Positions 53,703-63,959 of a stretch of 64,000 nt of DNA are shown here, one piece after another. The position numbers were made by a program, and so were the translations under genes. The stretch is from Streptomyces spiramyceticus (GTDB taxonomy: Bacteria; Actinomycetota; Actinomycetes; Streptomycetales; Streptomycetaceae). The notes under the pieces were generated by a model, which saw only the letters and a list, made by a program, of their open reading frames with translations, had not been told where the DNA came from and did no database searches. The stretch spans positions 310,001 to 374,000 of the forward strand of contig NZ_JARBAX010000002.1 in the NCBI RefSeq assembly GCF_028807635.1. The letters are read 5' to 3'. Positions within the stretch are counted from its first letter, which is position 1; every line of letters starts with the position of its first letter.

Positions 53703-54440
53703 TCAGTGGATGATTCCGGTACGGAGCGCCACCGCTACCATCCCGGCCCGGTCCCCCGTGCCGAGCTTGCGGGCAATGCGGGCGAGGTGGCTCTTTACGG
53801 TCAAGGCGGACAGTCCCATCGAGACGCCGATGGCCTTGTTCGACTGGCCCTCGGCGACGAGCCGGAGGACCTCGACCTCGCGGCCGGAGAGCTCGCGGTA
53901 GCCGCCCGGGTGGCTCGGGGTACCCGGGGGGCGTCGGTGCATGCGGGCTGCCGCGGCGCCGATGGGGGCGGCGCCGGGGCGGGTGGGGTGCCCGATGTTG
54001 GTGCGCGTACCGGTGACGACGTAGCCCTTGACGCCGCCCGCGAGTGCATTGCGTACGGCGCCGATGTCGTCGGCGGCGGAGAGGGCGAGGCCGTTCGGCC
54101 AGCCCGCGGCGCGGGTCTCGGACAGCAGGGTCAGCCCGGAACCGTCGGGCAGGTGGACGTCGGCAACGCAGATGTCGCGCGGATTGCCGACGCGGGGACG
54201 TGCCTCCGCGATGGACGACGCCTCGATGACGTCACGTACTCCAAGGGCCCACAGGTGGCGGGTGACGGTGGAGCGGACGCGTGGGTCGGCCACGACGACC
54301 ATGGCCGTCGGCTTGTTAGGGCGGTAGGCGACCAGGCTTGCGGGCTGCTCGAGGAGAACGGACACCAGGCCTCCTGGGGGAGTGGCGGGAAGCGCCGGCT
54401 CGGGGGGTGTTGCCGGGGCGAACCGTGCTGGAAGGGTCAT
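53703..54440 (-). CDS. Orphan response regulator, LuxR-type
   Basis: This encodes 245 residues from ATG 54440, with GAAGGAG four bases upstream. A receiver-like domain (about residues 45-145) has the phospho-acceptor Asp in CVADVHLPDGSG and the Lys in GGVKGYVVTG, but only one acidic residue at the N-terminal pocket (VVADPRV). The C-terminal LuxR helix-turn-helix is LSGREVEVLRLVAEGQSNKA, then LTVKSHLARIARKLG. No histidine kinase is adjacent. Four copies of CATGNCCGTGCA lie 118-205 bp upstream and may be its own or another regulator's sites. Confidence 0.88.
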   Translation of the reverse strand: MTLPARFAPATPPEPALPATPPGGLVSVLLEQPASLVAYRPNKPTAMVVVADPRVRSTVTRHLWALGVRDVIEASSIAEARPRVGNPRDICVADVHLPDGSGLTLLSETRAAGWPNGLALSAADDIGAVRNALAGGVKGYVVTGTRTNIGHPTRPGAAPIGAAAARMHRRPPGTPSHPGGYRELSGREVEVLRLVAEGQSNKAIGVSMGLSALTVKSHLARIARKLGTGDRAGMVAVALRTGIIH

Positions 54441-54557
54441 TGACTCCTTCGGCAGCACTACCGCTCACCTTTAGGGAAAGATCACGATTTGGTGAGTAAC
54501 AATTCAGGCAATTCGGACACGCGATCGATCATGTGAAGAAATGTCGCCTCGCGACCG

Positions 54558-54645
54558 CATGGCCGTGCAGGCCGGCACATGACCGTGCACAGCGTGCATG
54601 CGGAGTCGTCCATGCCCGTGCACGCGAGCCGTCCATGGCCGTGCA
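54558..54645. repeat. Four direct repeats CATGNCCGTGCA
   Basis: Copies at 54558, 54578, 54611 and 54634, same orientation, lie upstream of the response-regulator gene and beyond the end of the DUF3000 gene. Spacings are 20, 33 and 23 bases. Confidence 0.75.
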
Positions 54646-54687
54646 TGTGAAAGGGCACGCTCTCTTCGGCGTGCTCCGTCCCGTGCG

Positions 54688-55362
54688 TTACGGCCGCTGC
54701 GGACCGCGCCGCTGCGGCAGCGACACCACACCCGCGTCCGCCGGGGCGGAGGAGTCCGGCCCGACGGCCTGTACCGGGGGCAGTCCCGCGATCTGAGCCA
54801 GCAGATCGCACCAGGCCGCCAGATGAGCCGCCGTGTCCGGCACCCCGCCCCGGCCCTCGTGCGGCGTCCAGGACGCCCGGATCTCGATCTGCGTCGCGGG
54901 CCGCCGGTCGGCCAGGCCGCCGAAGTAGTGCGAGCCGGCCTGGGTGACGGTGCCGCTCGCCTCCCCGTACGACAGACCGCGCGCCTCCAGGGCGCCCGTC
55001 AGCCAGGACCAGCTCACCTCGGGCAGCAGCGGGTCGGCCGCCATCTCCGGCTCCAGTTCCGCCCGTACGAGCGTCACGAGCCGGAACGTCCCGTGCCACG
55101 CCTCGTGGCCCGCCGGGTCGTGAAGGAGTACGAGCCGGCCGTCCGCGAGATCGTCCTCACCCTCGACGACCGCGGCCTCCAGCGCGTACGCGTACGGCGC
55201 CAGGCGCTGCGGCGGGCGCGTCGGGTCGATCTCCACATCGGGGCGCAGACGCGCCGAGCGCAGGGCCTCGACCGCCTGACGGAACGCGGGCGGGGCGGAG
55301 CTGCCCGCCGCGCCGCCCATGTCGTCAGCATCATCCGAAAGTCGTCCCTGCGCCGGAGCCAT
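54688..55362 (-). CDS. DUF3000-family protein
   Basis: This encodes 224 residues from ATG 55362; no strong ribosome site. The sequence ([52 protein letters not shown]) matches the actinobacterial DUF3000 family that regularly sits beside hemE. Soluble and cytosolic by composition; function unknown. It diverges from hemE, 91 bp apart. Confidence 0.85.
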   Translation of the reverse strand: MAPAQGRLSDDADDMGGAAGSSAPPAFRQAVEALRSARLRPDVEIDPTRPPQRLAPYAYALEAAVVEGEDDLADGRLVLLHDPAGHEAWHGTFRLVTLVRAELEPEMAADPLLPEVSWSWLTGALEARGLSYGEASGTVTQAGSHYFGGLADRRPATQIEIRASWTPHEGRGGVPDTAAHLAAWCDLLAQIAGLPPVQAVGPDSSAPADAGVVSLPQRRGPQRP

Positions 55363-55453
55363 GCGGGGAAGAGTAGGCGGAACGCGGGCCTCGCGCAGCG
55401 AAGGACACCCGGCCCGCGACAACGGCTTGGGCACGCATGCGAAGATTCTGGGC

Positions 55454-56530
55454 GTGAGTGCCAACCACCGCCCCACCGGGGCCCCGCAGACCCAGACACA
55501 CGCCACTGACGAATCAGCCTTCCTCAAGGCGTGCAGGCGCGAGCCGGTGCCGCACACGCCGGTCTGGTTCATGCGGCAGGCCGGGCGCTCGCTGCCCGAG
55601 TACCTGAAGGTTCGCGAAGGCACCGCGATGCTTGAGTCCTGCATGCGGCCCGACCTGGTCACCGAGATCACGCTCCAGCCGGTGCGCCGCCACAAGGTGG
55701 ACGCGGCGATCTACTTCAGCGACATCGTGGTCCCGCTCAAGGCCATCGGCATCGACCTGGACATCAAGCCCGGCGTCGGCCCGGTCGTCGCCCAGCCGAT
55801 CCGCTCGCGCGCCGACCTGGCGCAGCTGCGCGATCTTGAGCCGGCGGACGTCTCGTACGTCACCGAGGCCATCGGCATGCTCACCGGCGAGCTCGGGTCC
55901 ACGCCGCTCATCGGATTTGCGGGCGCGCCTTTCACTCTCGCGAGTTACCTCGTCGAGGGCGGGCCCTCGCGCAACCACGAGAACACCAAGGCCCTGATGT
56001 ACGGCGACCCGCAGCTGTGGGCCGACCTGCTCGACCGGCTCGCGGAGATCACCGCGGCGTTCCTGAAGGTGCAGATCGAGGCGGGCGCGTCCGCCGTGCA
56101 GCTCTTCGACTCGTGGGTCGGCGCGCTCGCGCCCGCCGATTACCGCCGTTCGGTGATGCCCGCCTCCGCGAAGGTCTTCGACGCGGTGGCGTCGTACGGC
56201 GTACCGCGCATCCACTTCGGTGTCGGCACCGGCGAACTGCTCGGGCTGATGGGCGAGGCCGGCGCGGACGTCGTGGGCGTCGACTGGCGCGTCCCGATGG
56301 ACGAGGCGGCGCGGCGGGTCGGCCCCGGCAAGGCGCTCCAGGGGAACCTGGACCCGGCGGTGCTCTTCTCGACGCCGGATGCGGTCATGGCGAAGACGGA
56401 TGAGGTGCTGGCGGCGGCCGCCGGTCTTGAGGGGCACATCTTCAACCTCGGGCACGGAGTGCTGCCGACGACGGACCCGGACGCGCTGACCCGTCTCACG
56501 GAGTACGTCCACACGCGGACGCAGCGGTAG
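55454..56530 (+). CDS. hemE: Uroporphyrinogen decarboxylase
   Basis: This encodes 358 residues from GTG 55454. It decarboxylates uroporphyrinogen III to coproporphyrinogen III. The family signature is [15 protein letters not shown] (residues 33-47), with the catalytic Asp in [13 protein letters not shown] and the second motif [17 protein letters not shown]. The C-terminal [14 protein letters not shown] is also conserved. It heads the local haem genes hemG and hemQ. By context it matches SCO6031. Confidence 0.97.
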   Translation: MSANHRPTGAPQTQTHATDESAFLKACRREPVPHTPVWFMRQAGRSLPEYLKVREGTAMLESCMRPDLVTEITLQPVRRHKVDAAIYFSDIVVPLKAIGIDLDIKPGVGPVVAQPIRSRADLAQLRDLEPADVSYVTEAIGMLTGELGSTPLIGFAGAPFTLASYLVEGGPSRNHENTKALMYGDPQLWADLLDRLAEITAAFLKVQIEAGASAVQLFDSWVGALAPADYRRSVMPASAKVFDAVASYGVPRIHFGVGTGELLGLMGEAGADVVGVDWRVPMDEAARRVGPGKALQGNLDPAVLFSTPDAVMAKTDEVLAAAAGLEGHIFNLGHGVLPTTDPDALTRLTEYVHTRTQR

Positions 56531-56536
56531 GGGGTG

Positions 56537-56580
56537 CCCTGCGGGGGCCGGTCCCCAGTTCCCCCCAGTTCCCCGCAGGG
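56537..56580. terminator. Hairpin between hemE and the reductase gene
   Basis: CCCTGCGGGG (56537-56546) pairs with CCCCGCAGGG (56571-56580) between convergent genes. Confidence 0.65.
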
Positions 56581-56587
56581 ACGTGCC

Positions 56588-57970
56588 CTACGCACCCGCC
56601 TTCCGCAGCGCCGTCACCGTCTTCCTGGCGGCAACCAGGACCGGGTCCCAGACCGGGGAGAACGGTGGGGCGTACCCAAGGTCCAGCGCCGTGATCTGGT
56701 CGGCCGTCATGCGGGCCGTGAGGGCCACCGCCGCGATGTCGACGCGTTTCGCGGCGCCCTCGCGGCCGACGATCTGGACGCCCAGAAGCCGCCCCGTGCG
56801 GCGCTCGGCGATCATTTTCACGGTCATCGGGGACGACCCGGGGTAGTACCCGGCGCGGCTCGTGGACTCGATCGTGGCCGTCACGAACTGCAGGCCCTCC
56901 GCCCGCGCGTCCTTCTCGCGCAGGCCGGTCCGGGCGATCTCCAGGTCGCAGACCTTGCTGACCGCCGTACCGACGACACCGGGGAACGTGGCGTAACCGC
57001 CGCCCACGTTCGACCCGATGGCCTGGCCGTGTTTGTTCGCGTGCGTGCCGAGCGCGATGTGGCGCCGGCGGCCCGAGACGAGGTCGAGCACCTCGACGCA
57101 GTCGCCGCCCGCCCAGATGTTGTCGTGGCCCACGACGCGCATCGCCAGGTCGGTGATCAGGCCGCCGGACTCCCCGACCGGCAGGCCCCCGTCGCGGGCC
57201 AGCGTTGTTTCCGGTTCGACGCCGATGCCGAGCACGACGACGTCCGCCGGATACGTGTCGTCGTCCGTGGCGACCGCCCGGGCCCGGCCGTCGTCTCCGG
57301 TGAGGATCTTGGTGACCTCCGCGCCCGAGACGGTCGTGATGCCCATGCCGTTCATCGCGTCGTGGACGAGGCGGCCCATGTCCGGGTCGAGTGTGGCCAT
57401 CGGCTGCTCGCCGCGGTTCAGGACGGTCACGTCGTAACCGCGGTTGACCAGCGCCTCGGCCATCTCGACGCCGATGTAGCCCGCCCCGACGACGACCGCG
57501 CGCCGCCCCTGTGTCTGCTCCAGCGTGTCGATCAGGGCCTGGCCGTCGTCGAGGGTCTGTACGCCGTGGACGCCGGGGGCGTCTATGCCGGGCAGCGGGG
57601 GACGGACGGGGCGGGCGCCGGTGGCGATGACCAGCTTGTCGAAGCCGGTCCAGGACTCGGCGCCCGATTCGAGGTCCCGCGAGCGGACCCGGCTGCCCGC
57701 CACGTCGATGCCGGTGACCTCGGTTCTGATCCGCAGGTCGATGTCGCGCTCGCGGTGCTCCTCGGGCGTACGGGCGATCAGCTCCGCCCGCTCGGTCACG
57801 TGCCCACCGACCCAGTACGGGATGCCGCAGGCCGAGTACGAGGTGAAGTGGCTGCGCTCGAAGGCGACGATCTCCAGCTCGTCCGGGCCCTTGAGCCTGC
57901 GGGCCTGCGATGCGGCGGACATGCCCGCCGCATCGCCGCCGATGACCACCAGTCGCTCCGCCGCTGCCAT
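56588..57970 (-). CDS. FAD-dependent oxidoreductase, CoA-disulfide-reductase-like
   Basis: This encodes 460 residues from ATG 57970, behind GGAGGACACGCC. FAD binds at VVIGGDAAGMSAASQARRL, the NAD(P) site is VVVGAGYIGVEMAEAL, and WAGGDCVEV is the second FAD motif. A single Cys in YSACGIPYWVGG is placed as in CoA-disulfide reductases and NADH oxidases, where it forms a mixed disulfide with CoA. A C-terminal dimerisation domain completes it. Likely a thiol-redox or peroxide-handling enzyme; exact substrate is open. Confidence 0.85.
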   Translation of the reverse strand: MAAAERLVVIGGDAAGMSAASQARRLKGPDELEIVAFERSHFTSYSACGIPYWVGGHVTERAELIARTPEEHRERDIDLRIRTEVTGIDVAGSRVRSRDLESGAESWTGFDKLVIATGARPVRPPLPGIDAPGVHGVQTLDDGQALIDTLEQTQGRRAVVVGAGYIGVEMAEALVNRGYDVTVLNRGEQPMATLDPDMGRLVHDAMNGMGITTVSGAEVTKILTGDDGRARAVATDDDTYPADVVVLGIGVEPETTLARDGGLPVGESGGLITDLAMRVVGHDNIWAGGDCVEVLDLVSGRRRHIALGTHANKHGQAIGSNVGGGYATFPGVVGTAVSKVCDLEIARTGLREKDARAEGLQFVTATIESTSRAGYYPGSSPMTVKMIAERRTGRLLGVQIVGREGAAKRVDIAAVALTARMTADQITALDLGYAPPFSPVWDPVLVAARKTVTALRKAGA

Positions 57971-58041
57971 GGCGTGTCCTCCGAGTCGTACGTCCGTACA
58001 TCCGAAGGACACGCTACGTCGGCGGCGGTCCGTGGGCGGGG

Positions 58042-58989
58042 CTAGTTCTCTTCCTGCGGTGCCGGCAGCGGCGGCGCCACCGGCGCCGCGCGGTGCGGCA
58101 GGCGGCCGCGGAGCACGCGCCACAGGACGTACAGCAGCGCCAGCGCGGCGGCGAACGGGGCGACCGCGCCCAGTACCATCGCGACCCACTTCAGCGTGGT
58201 GACGAACGCGTTCCAGCCGCCGCCGAGCGCGTCCAGGAAGCCGGGGTCGTCGTCCTCCTTGGCGGTCTCCTCCGCCTCGGGCTCCGAGAGTTCGAGGGTG
58301 ATGGTGGCCATGGTCGTACGGTCCTGGAGCGACGCCTGCTGGGCGAGGAGGGCCTCCAGCTCGGTCTGACGGGTGTTCAGTTCGCCTTCGAGCATGACCA
58401 CATCGCTGATCTTCGTGGCCCGGTCCATCATTTCCCGCACCCGCGCGACGCTCGACCGCTGCGACTTGATGCGGCTCTCGACGTCCACCACCTGGTCGGT
58501 GACGTCCTTGGCGTCGGCCTTGCGGTTGAGCAGCTTGCCGGTGCCCGTCAGTTCCTTGAGCACGGCGTCGTACTCCTCCTGCGGGACGCGCAGGACGATG
58601 CGCGAGAAGACGTGGTCGTCCTCGGTGCGCTCCGTGGTCTCGTTGCCGACCATGCCCCCGGCGTTCTCGGCAGCCGTACGGGCCGTGGCGAGGGCCTTCG
58701 TCGCGCTGTCGACCTCGACGGAGAGCGTCGCGGTGCGGATGACGTGGGTCTTGGCGAGCGGCGGCTTCTTCGCGTTGCCCTGACCGGTGGGCTTCTGGGC
58801 GCCCGACTGGTCCTCGGCGCCGCTGCCCGGCGCCCTCTCCGCGGGCGCCGCGGCCTTGCCGTTGGCCGCGCTGCTCTGTGCGCCGCTGTCGTCGGACGCG
58901 CCGCAGCCGCTGAGCGCCAGCGAAGCGGTGAGCAGAGCGGCCGCGAGGACCTTGAGTGAACGGTGCCCGGACGTGTGTGCTGCACGCAT
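58042..58989 (-). CDS. DUF4349 membrane lipoprotein
   Basis: This encodes 315 residues from ATG 58989. The lipobox is LALSGCGA (Cys 29). The DUF4349 domain (about residues 80-240) includes THVIRTATLSVEVDSATKAL and a long coiled-coil helix (VDVESRIKSQRSSVARVREM), and a single C-terminal membrane helix (WVAMVLGAVAPFAAALALLY) anchors the other end. Extracellular localisation follows from the signal. Function is unknown. It diverges from hemG. Confidence 0.9.
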   Translation of the reverse strand: MRAAHTSGHRSLKVLAAALLTASLALSGCGASDDSGAQSSAANGKAAAPAERAPGSGAEDQSGAQKPTGQGNAKKPPLAKTHVIRTATLSVEVDSATKALATARTAAENAGGMVGNETTERTEDDHVFSRIVLRVPQEEYDAVLKELTGTGKLLNRKADAKDVTDQVVDVESRIKSQRSSVARVREMMDRATKISDVVMLEGELNTRQTELEALLAQQASLQDRTTMATITLELSEPEAEETAKEDDDPGFLDALGGGWNAFVTTLKWVAMVLGAVAPFAAALALLYVLWRVLRGRLPHRAAPVAPPLPAPQEEN

Positions 58990-59117
58990 GTCGGCTCCCC
59001 CGAACGTCGTGGTGGGTGTTGCCGGTTCGACGTGCGGGGCGGGGGAGAGGGTTGCCCTTTTCGGATCCCGAAGCGGTCACGGTCAGGACTCTTTCCGGGT
59101 TTGAGAGAGTGGACCCC

Positions 59118-60545
59118 ATGAGCGCCCACACACATTCACCCCACGTCGTCGTCATCGGTGGCGGCATCTCCGGCCTCGCCGCCGCACACCGGCTGGTCGG
59201 AGCCGGTGCGCGCGTGACCGTGCTCGAAGCCACGGACCGGCTCGGCGGCAAACTCCTGGCGGGCGAGATCGCGGGCGTGACCGTCGACCTGGGCGCCGAG
59301 TCGATGCTCGCCAGGCGGCCCGAGGCGGTCGGTCTGGCGCGCGCGGTGGGCATCGGCGACCGGCTCCAGCCGCCCGCCACCGCCACCGCGTCGCTCTGGA
59401 ACCGGGGCACTCTGACCCCGATGCCCAAGGGGCACGTGATGGGCGTACCGAGCGACCCGGCCGTCCTCGGCGGCGTCCTGTCCAAGGACGCCCTCGCGCG
59501 CATGGAGCAGGACCACGAGCTGGCGCGCACCGAGGTCGGCGACGACATCGCTCTCGGCGAGTACGTCGCCGCCCGCCTCGGCCGTGAGGTCGTCGACCGG
59601 CTGGTGGAACCCCTGCTCGGCGGCGTGTACGCCGGTGACGTGTACCGGACGTCGATGCGGGCCGCCGTACCGCAGCTCTTCGATGCGGCCAGGACGTACG
59701 ACTCGCTCCTCGACGGCGTACGGGAGATTCAGCGGCGGGCCGAAGACAAGCAGCAGACCGGGCCCGTCTTCATGGGGATCGAGGGCGGCGTGGGCACCCT
59801 GCCCGGCGCCGTCGCCGATGCCGTGCGCGCCGGGGGCGGCGAGATCCTCCTCGACACGCCGGTGCTCGGCCTGACCCGGGGCGCCGGCGGCTGGGAAGTG
59901 CGTACCGACCAGCGGGTGATCGCGGCCGACTCCGTCGTCCTCGCGTCCCCGGCCTGGTCCGCGTCCGCGCTGCTCGCCGCCGAGTCGCCGGCCGCGGCGG
60001 CCGAACTGTCAGCCGTCGAGTACGCGTCGATGACGCTGGTCACCATGGCCTTCAGGCGCCGGGACGTGCAAGGGATGCCGGAGGGGTCCGGTTTCCTGGT
60101 GCCGCCCGTGGACGGGCACACCATCAAGGCGTCGACCTTCTCGACCCGCAAGTGGGCCTGGGTGGACGCCGCCGCGCCCGACCTCTTCGTACTGCGTACC
60201 TCCATCGGGCGATACGGCGAGGAGGAGCACCTGCACCGCGAGGACGACGAACTGGTTGATGTGTCCCTGCGGGATCTCGGGGCGGCGACCGGCCTCGACG
60301 CCCGGCCCGTGGCCACCGAGGTCACCCGCTGGATCGGCGGCCTTCCGCAGTACCCCGTAGGCCACCCGGAGCGTGTCGCGCGGGTGCGGGCCGAGGTCGC
60401 GAAGCTGCCCGGACTGCGGGTCTGCGGTGCGGCGTACGACGGTGTGGGCATCCCGGCGTGCATCGCGAGCGGGCAGCGCGCCGCCGACGAGATCATGGTC
60501 ACCCCGGCCCCGGCGCGGGGCACGGATCCGGGCGCGGGAGAATAG
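59118..60545 (+). CDS. hemG: Coproporphyrinogen/protoporphyrinogen oxidase
   Basis: This encodes 475 residues from ATG 59118. The N-terminal FAD site is [17 protein letters not shown], followed by the family's [32 protein letters not shown] and the C-terminal [15 protein letters not shown] are typical of HemY/CgoX enzymes. In Actinobacteria these oxidise coproporphyrinogen III to coproporphyrin III, ahead of HemQ. The hemQ start lies four bases after its stop, so the two are co-translated. Confidence 0.95.
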   Translation: MSAHTHSPHVVVIGGGISGLAAAHRLVGAGARVTVLEATDRLGGKLLAGEIAGVTVDLGAESMLARRPEAVGLARAVGIGDRLQPPATATASLWNRGTLTPMPKGHVMGVPSDPAVLGGVLSKDALARMEQDHELARTEVGDDIALGEYVAARLGREVVDRLVEPLLGGVYAGDVYRTSMRAAVPQLFDAARTYDSLLDGVREIQRRAEDKQQTGPVFMGIEGGVGTLPGAVADAVRAGGGEILLDTPVLGLTRGAGGWEVRTDQRVIAADSVVLASPAWSASALLAAESPAAAAELSAVEYASMTLVTMAFRRRDVQGMPEGSGFLVPPVDGHTIKASTFSTRKWAWVDAAAPDLFVLRTSIGRYGEEEHLHREDDELVDVSLRDLGAATGLDARPVATEVTRWIGGLPQYPVGHPERVARVRAEVAKLPGLRVCGAAYDGVGIPACIASGQRAADEIMVTPAPARGTDPGAGE

Positions 60546-60549
60546 GGAC

Positions 60550-61287
60550 ATGACTGATGCTCCGGAGACTGTGACATCCCCCCGAGGCCCCAACGCCGGC
60601 AAGAAGGCCAAGGACCTCAACGACGTCATCCGTTACACCCTGTGGTCCGTCTTCAGGCTTCGGGATGTGCTACCGGATGACACCGCGCGCGCCGGGTACG
60701 CGGACGAGGTGCAGGAGCTGTTCGACCAGCTCGCCGCGAAGGACGTCACCGTGCGCGGTACGTACGACGTGTCCGGGCTGCGCGCCGACGCCGACGTCAT
60801 GATCTGGTGGCACGCGGAGACCGCGGACCAGCTCCAGGAGGCGTACAACCTCTTCCGCCGCACCAAGCTGGGCCGCGCGCTGGAACCGGTCTGGTCGAAC
60901 ATGGCGCTGCACCGCCCCGCCGAGTTCAACAAGTCGCACATCCCGGCCTTCCTGGCCGACGAGACGCCGCGCAACTACGTCAGCGTCTACCCCTTCGTGC
61001 GCTCGTACGACTGGTACCTGCTGCCCGACGAGGACCGTCGCCGCATGCTCGCCGACCACGGCAAGATGGCGCGCGGCTACCCGGACGTGCGGGCCAACAC
61101 GGTCGCGTCGTTCTCGCTCGGCGACTACGAGTGGCTGCTGGCCTTCGAGGCCGACGAGCTCTACCGCATCGTCGACCTGATGCGGCACCTGCGCGCGTCC
61201 GAGGCGCGGATGCACGTGCGCGAGGAGGTGCCGTTCTACACCGGCCGGCGCAAGGACATCGCAGACCTGGTGGCGGGCCTCGCCTGA
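60550..61287 (+). CDS. hemQ: Coproheme decarboxylase
   Basis: This encodes 245 residues from ATG 60550. It performs the last step of coproporphyrin-dependent haem synthesis, converting coprohaem to haem b with peroxide. The chlorite-dismutase-like fold is seen in [18 protein letters not shown] and [35 protein letters not shown] holds the catalytic Tyr and [15 protein letters not shown] the proximal haem-binding His. Its presence next to hemG fixes the pathway type. Confidence 0.96.
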   Translation: MTDAPETVTSPRGPNAGKKAKDLNDVIRYTLWSVFRLRDVLPDDTARAGYADEVQELFDQLAAKDVTVRGTYDVSGLRADADVMIWWHAETADQLQEAYNLFRRTKLGRALEPVWSNMALHRPAEFNKSHIPAFLADETPRNYVSVYPFVRSYDWYLLPDEDRRRMLADHGKMARGYPDVRANTVASFSLGDYEWLLAFEADELYRIVDLMRHLRASEARMHVREEVPFYTGRRKDIADLVAGLA

Positions 61288-61317
61288 GCGACGGCCCACC
61301 ACCCCTGACCCGGAAGA

Positions 61318-62994
61318 TCAGACAGCGGGCGCAGGCCTCCTGGCCACTGCCCGCTCGTCCAGCGACACCGGGTTCGGCTCCGGGTGCGGCGCGCATTCCG
61401 CGCGCCGCACCGGCGTCCGTCCGGTCAGGAGATACGTCTCCATGTGGCCGTTGACGCACTTGTTCTCGCCGCCGCCGATGCCGTGCGTACCGGCATTCCG
61501 CTCCGTGACGAGGACGGAGCCGTTCAGCCGCCGCTGAAGCTCCAGCGCGCCCTTGTACGGCGTCGCCGCGTCCCGCTCGGCGGCCAGGATCAGCGTCGGA
61601 GGCAGCGCACCGGGACCCGTACGGACGTCCAGGGGTACCTGGCGGGGCGCGCTCCAGTAGGCACACGGCAGATTCATCCAGACGTTGTCCCAGGTCTCGA
61701 ACGGCGCGTGGCGTGCCAGCTCGGTGTTGTCGCGGTTCCACACGTGCCAGTCCGTCGGCCAGGGCGCGTCATTGCACTCGATGGCGGTGTACACGGCGTT
61801 GCTGTTCTCGTCGTCCCACGCGGTCTCGGGACTGGGCGCGGCCTGTTCGATCAGCGGCTCCGGGTTGCCCTTCAGATACTGGGTGAGCGCGGTGGCGCGC
61901 AGCGCCCAGTAGCTGTCGAAGTAACCGGCCCTCAGAAACGCCGTCTGGAGCTCGCCCGGCCCCACCGTGCCGCCGGCCGGCCGGTGGGCGAGCCTGGCCC
62001 GCACCTTCTCGTAACTGGCCAGCACCGCGTCGGGCGTCTTGCCCAGGTGGTACCACTTGTCGTGCTTGGCGACCCAGGCGCGGAAATCGTGCCAGCGGGT
62101 TTCGAAGGCGAGCGACTGGTCGAGGTTGCTGCGGTACCAGATCTGGTGGGGGTCGGGGTTGACCGCCGAATCGAAGACCATGCGGCGTACGTGGCTGGGG
62201 TAGAGCGTCGCGTACAGGGCGCCCAGATACGTGCCGTACGAGGCGCCCATGAAGGTCAGCTTCTTCTGGCCCAGCGCCGCCCGCAGGACTTCCAGGTCGC
62301 GGGCGTTGTTGAGGGACGTGTAGTGGGGCAGCGCGTCGCCCCCGTTGCGGGCACAGCCTGCCGCGTACGCCTTGGCCTGGGCGATCCGCTCCCGCTTGTA
62401 CGCGACGGAGGGGTCGGACGGGGACTGGGTGGGGGCCTTGGCGAAGTCCTTCGGCGCCTGGCAGGACAGCGGGGCCGAGCGGCCGACGCCGCGCGGGGCG
62501 TAGCCGACCAGGTCGTACGCCGCGCTGATCCGCTTCCACTCGGGCATCGACGCGACCATCGGGAAGTACATGCCGGAGGCCCCGGGGCCGCCGGGGTTGA
62601 AGACGAGCGCGCCCTGGCGTGCGACGGCCTTGCCCTTGGCCCCCTTGCCGCTGACCCCTTTGCCGTCGGCCCCTTTGCCGTCGGCTTTCACGCGGCTGAC
62701 GGTCAGTGAGATCTGACGTCCGTCAGGGGCGGCGTAGTCGAGGGGGACTTTGACCGTGCCGCACTGCGCCGGGGAAGGCAGGCCCTCGGACGCGGGGCAC
62801 TTGCCGAAGGCGATCCCGGCGACGGCCGCGCGCTTGGCGGCGAGCGCGGTGCCGCGGGCCTCGGCGGACGCGGGGGGTGTGAGCAGTGCGGGAAGTGCGG
62901 GAAATTCGGCGCTGCCGGCGGGGGCGGCGACGATGGCGGTCAGGACCAGGGAGCCGAGGGATGCCAGGGTCCCGTACATCGCTACTGCTCTCAT
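61318..62994 (-). CDS. Secreted alpha/beta hydrolase, tripeptidyl-aminopeptidase (Slp)-like
   Basis: This encodes 558 residues from ATG 62994, behind GAAGGGAACGCG. The signal peptide is LASLGSLVLTAIVAAPAGSA. The peptidase S33-type fold shows the oxyanion region FNPGGPGASGMYFPM, nucleophilic Ser in MGASYGTYLGALYA, and a C-terminal TAP-like domain with Asp in LAAERDAATPY and His in NAGTHGIGGG. Streptomycetes make several such mycelium-associated aminopeptidases. A low-complexity insert of repeated Gly-Lys-Gly (about residues 103-122) is encoded by near-tandem DNA repeats (62638-62690). Confidence 0.9.
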   Translation of the reverse strand: MRAVAMYGTLASLGSLVLTAIVAAPAGSAEFPALPALLTPPASAEARGTALAAKRAAVAGIAFGKCPASEGLPSPAQCGTVKVPLDYAAPDGRQISLTVSRVKADGKGADGKGVSGKGAKGKAVARQGALVFNPGGPGASGMYFPMVASMPEWKRISAAYDLVGYAPRGVGRSAPLSCQAPKDFAKAPTQSPSDPSVAYKRERIAQAKAYAAGCARNGGDALPHYTSLNNARDLEVLRAALGQKKLTFMGASYGTYLGALYATLYPSHVRRMVFDSAVNPDPHQIWYRSNLDQSLAFETRWHDFRAWVAKHDKWYHLGKTPDAVLASYEKVRARLAHRPAGGTVGPGELQTAFLRAGYFDSYWALRATALTQYLKGNPEPLIEQAAPSPETAWDDENSNAVYTAIECNDAPWPTDWHVWNRDNTELARHAPFETWDNVWMNLPCAYWSAPRQVPLDVRTGPGALPPTLILAAERDAATPYKGALELQRRLNGSVLVTERNAGTHGIGGGENKCVNGHMETYLLTGRTPVRRAECAPHPEPNPVSLDERAVARRPAPAV

Positions 62995-63075
62995 CGCGTT
63001 CCCTTCGTACAGATACAGGACAAAGGGGGATCCTTGACGCGGCAGTTGGTGAAGTAAAGCACCGGTGTTCGGTGT

Positions 63076-63092
63076 CGGGGTCAATGACCCCG
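63076..63092 (-). terminator. Terminator hairpin of the DUF4142 gene
   Basis: CGGGGTCA-A-TGACCCCG lies eight bases beyond the stop of the leftward gene; the one-base loop must open by a pair or two. Confidence 0.55.
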
Positions 63093-63099
63093 ATGCGCG

Positions 63100-63843
63100 T
63101 CATGGCTTGGGGCGGCTCGCCGGGGGCGGCAGCGGGAAGCCGGTGGACGGCGTTACCGGGACGGCCGGTGGCGGGGTGGTGCGGGACGGCGGGGCGGGCG
63201 GCGGCGGGCCTGTGGGGCTCGCGGTGGCGGTTCCGGCGGCCTCGTTCGCCAGGGCGTCGAAGTCGACACGGCCGGTTGCCTCCAGCATCCGGATGTGGTC
63301 CAGGACGGTCGTATTGGCGTCGTCGGCGAGGCCGCGGACGAGAGTGTTGCGGGTGGTGTGGCGCACCTGGGCGATGACCGCGAAGACCTTGCCGTGGGCG
63401 GCGCGGAGGATATTGGCGAATCTGGTCTCGTACGCCGGGCCGCTCGCCTCCGTGAACTCTCTGAGCCAGCCGCGTTGCTCGGCGGTGGGCTGGTTGGGCA
63501 GCTCCATGTTCAGCTGCGCCGCGACCTCTCGTATGCGTGCGTCGAGGAAGGTGTGGCCCTCGACGAGGTGTGCGCCGGCCTCCTCGACGGCACGGGTCGG
63601 GGCCCGCGCCAGTGCCTGTTGGCCGGCGGGGAGTTCCCACAGGCCAGCGAGTCTGATGCGTACGACCAGGTCGCGGTCGGCGGCGGAGAGCGGTCCCCAC
63701 CGGGTGGGGACCGTTCCGGCGTTGAGCTGGGCAAGCCCGGTGCCCGAGCGGTCGGCGTAGGACCAGATCGGGAAGATCAGCGCGGCGAGGGTCGCCGTCA
63801 GGGCGACGACGACCAGGCCGGTGCCGGCGGTGACGGAACGCAT
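63100..63843 (-). CDS. DUF4142-family secreted protein
   Basis: This encodes 247 residues from ATG 63843, four bases after AGGAGG. An N-terminal signal/anchor (LVVVALTATLAALIFPIWSY) leads to a four-helix DUF4142 (ferritin-like) domain at about residues 50-200 (DRDLVVRIRLAGLWELPAGQ; AHGKVFAVIAQVRHTTRNTL). The last 45 residues are Pro/Thr-rich and probably wall-spanning. Function unknown. Confidence 0.85.
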   Translation of the reverse strand: MRSVTAGTGLVVVALTATLAALIFPIWSYADRSGTGLAQLNAGTVPTRWGPLSAADRDLVVRIRLAGLWELPAGQQALARAPTRAVEEAGAHLVEGHTFLDARIREVAAQLNMELPNQPTAEQRGWLREFTEASGPAYETRFANILRAAHGKVFAVIAQVRHTTRNTLVRGLADDANTTVLDHIRMLEATGRVDFDALANEAAGTATASPTGPPPPAPPSRTTPPPAVPVTPSTGFPLPPPASRPKP

Positions 63844-63959
63844 GGTGCCTCCTGGTGCGGCACCGCACGTTAGTGCGCGTCTCGGTGATCCCGTGGGGCG
63901 TTGCGGGAAATGGGTGGTGGGAGCGGCCAACTCACCTGTCTCGTAGGTATTTGGTGGGT

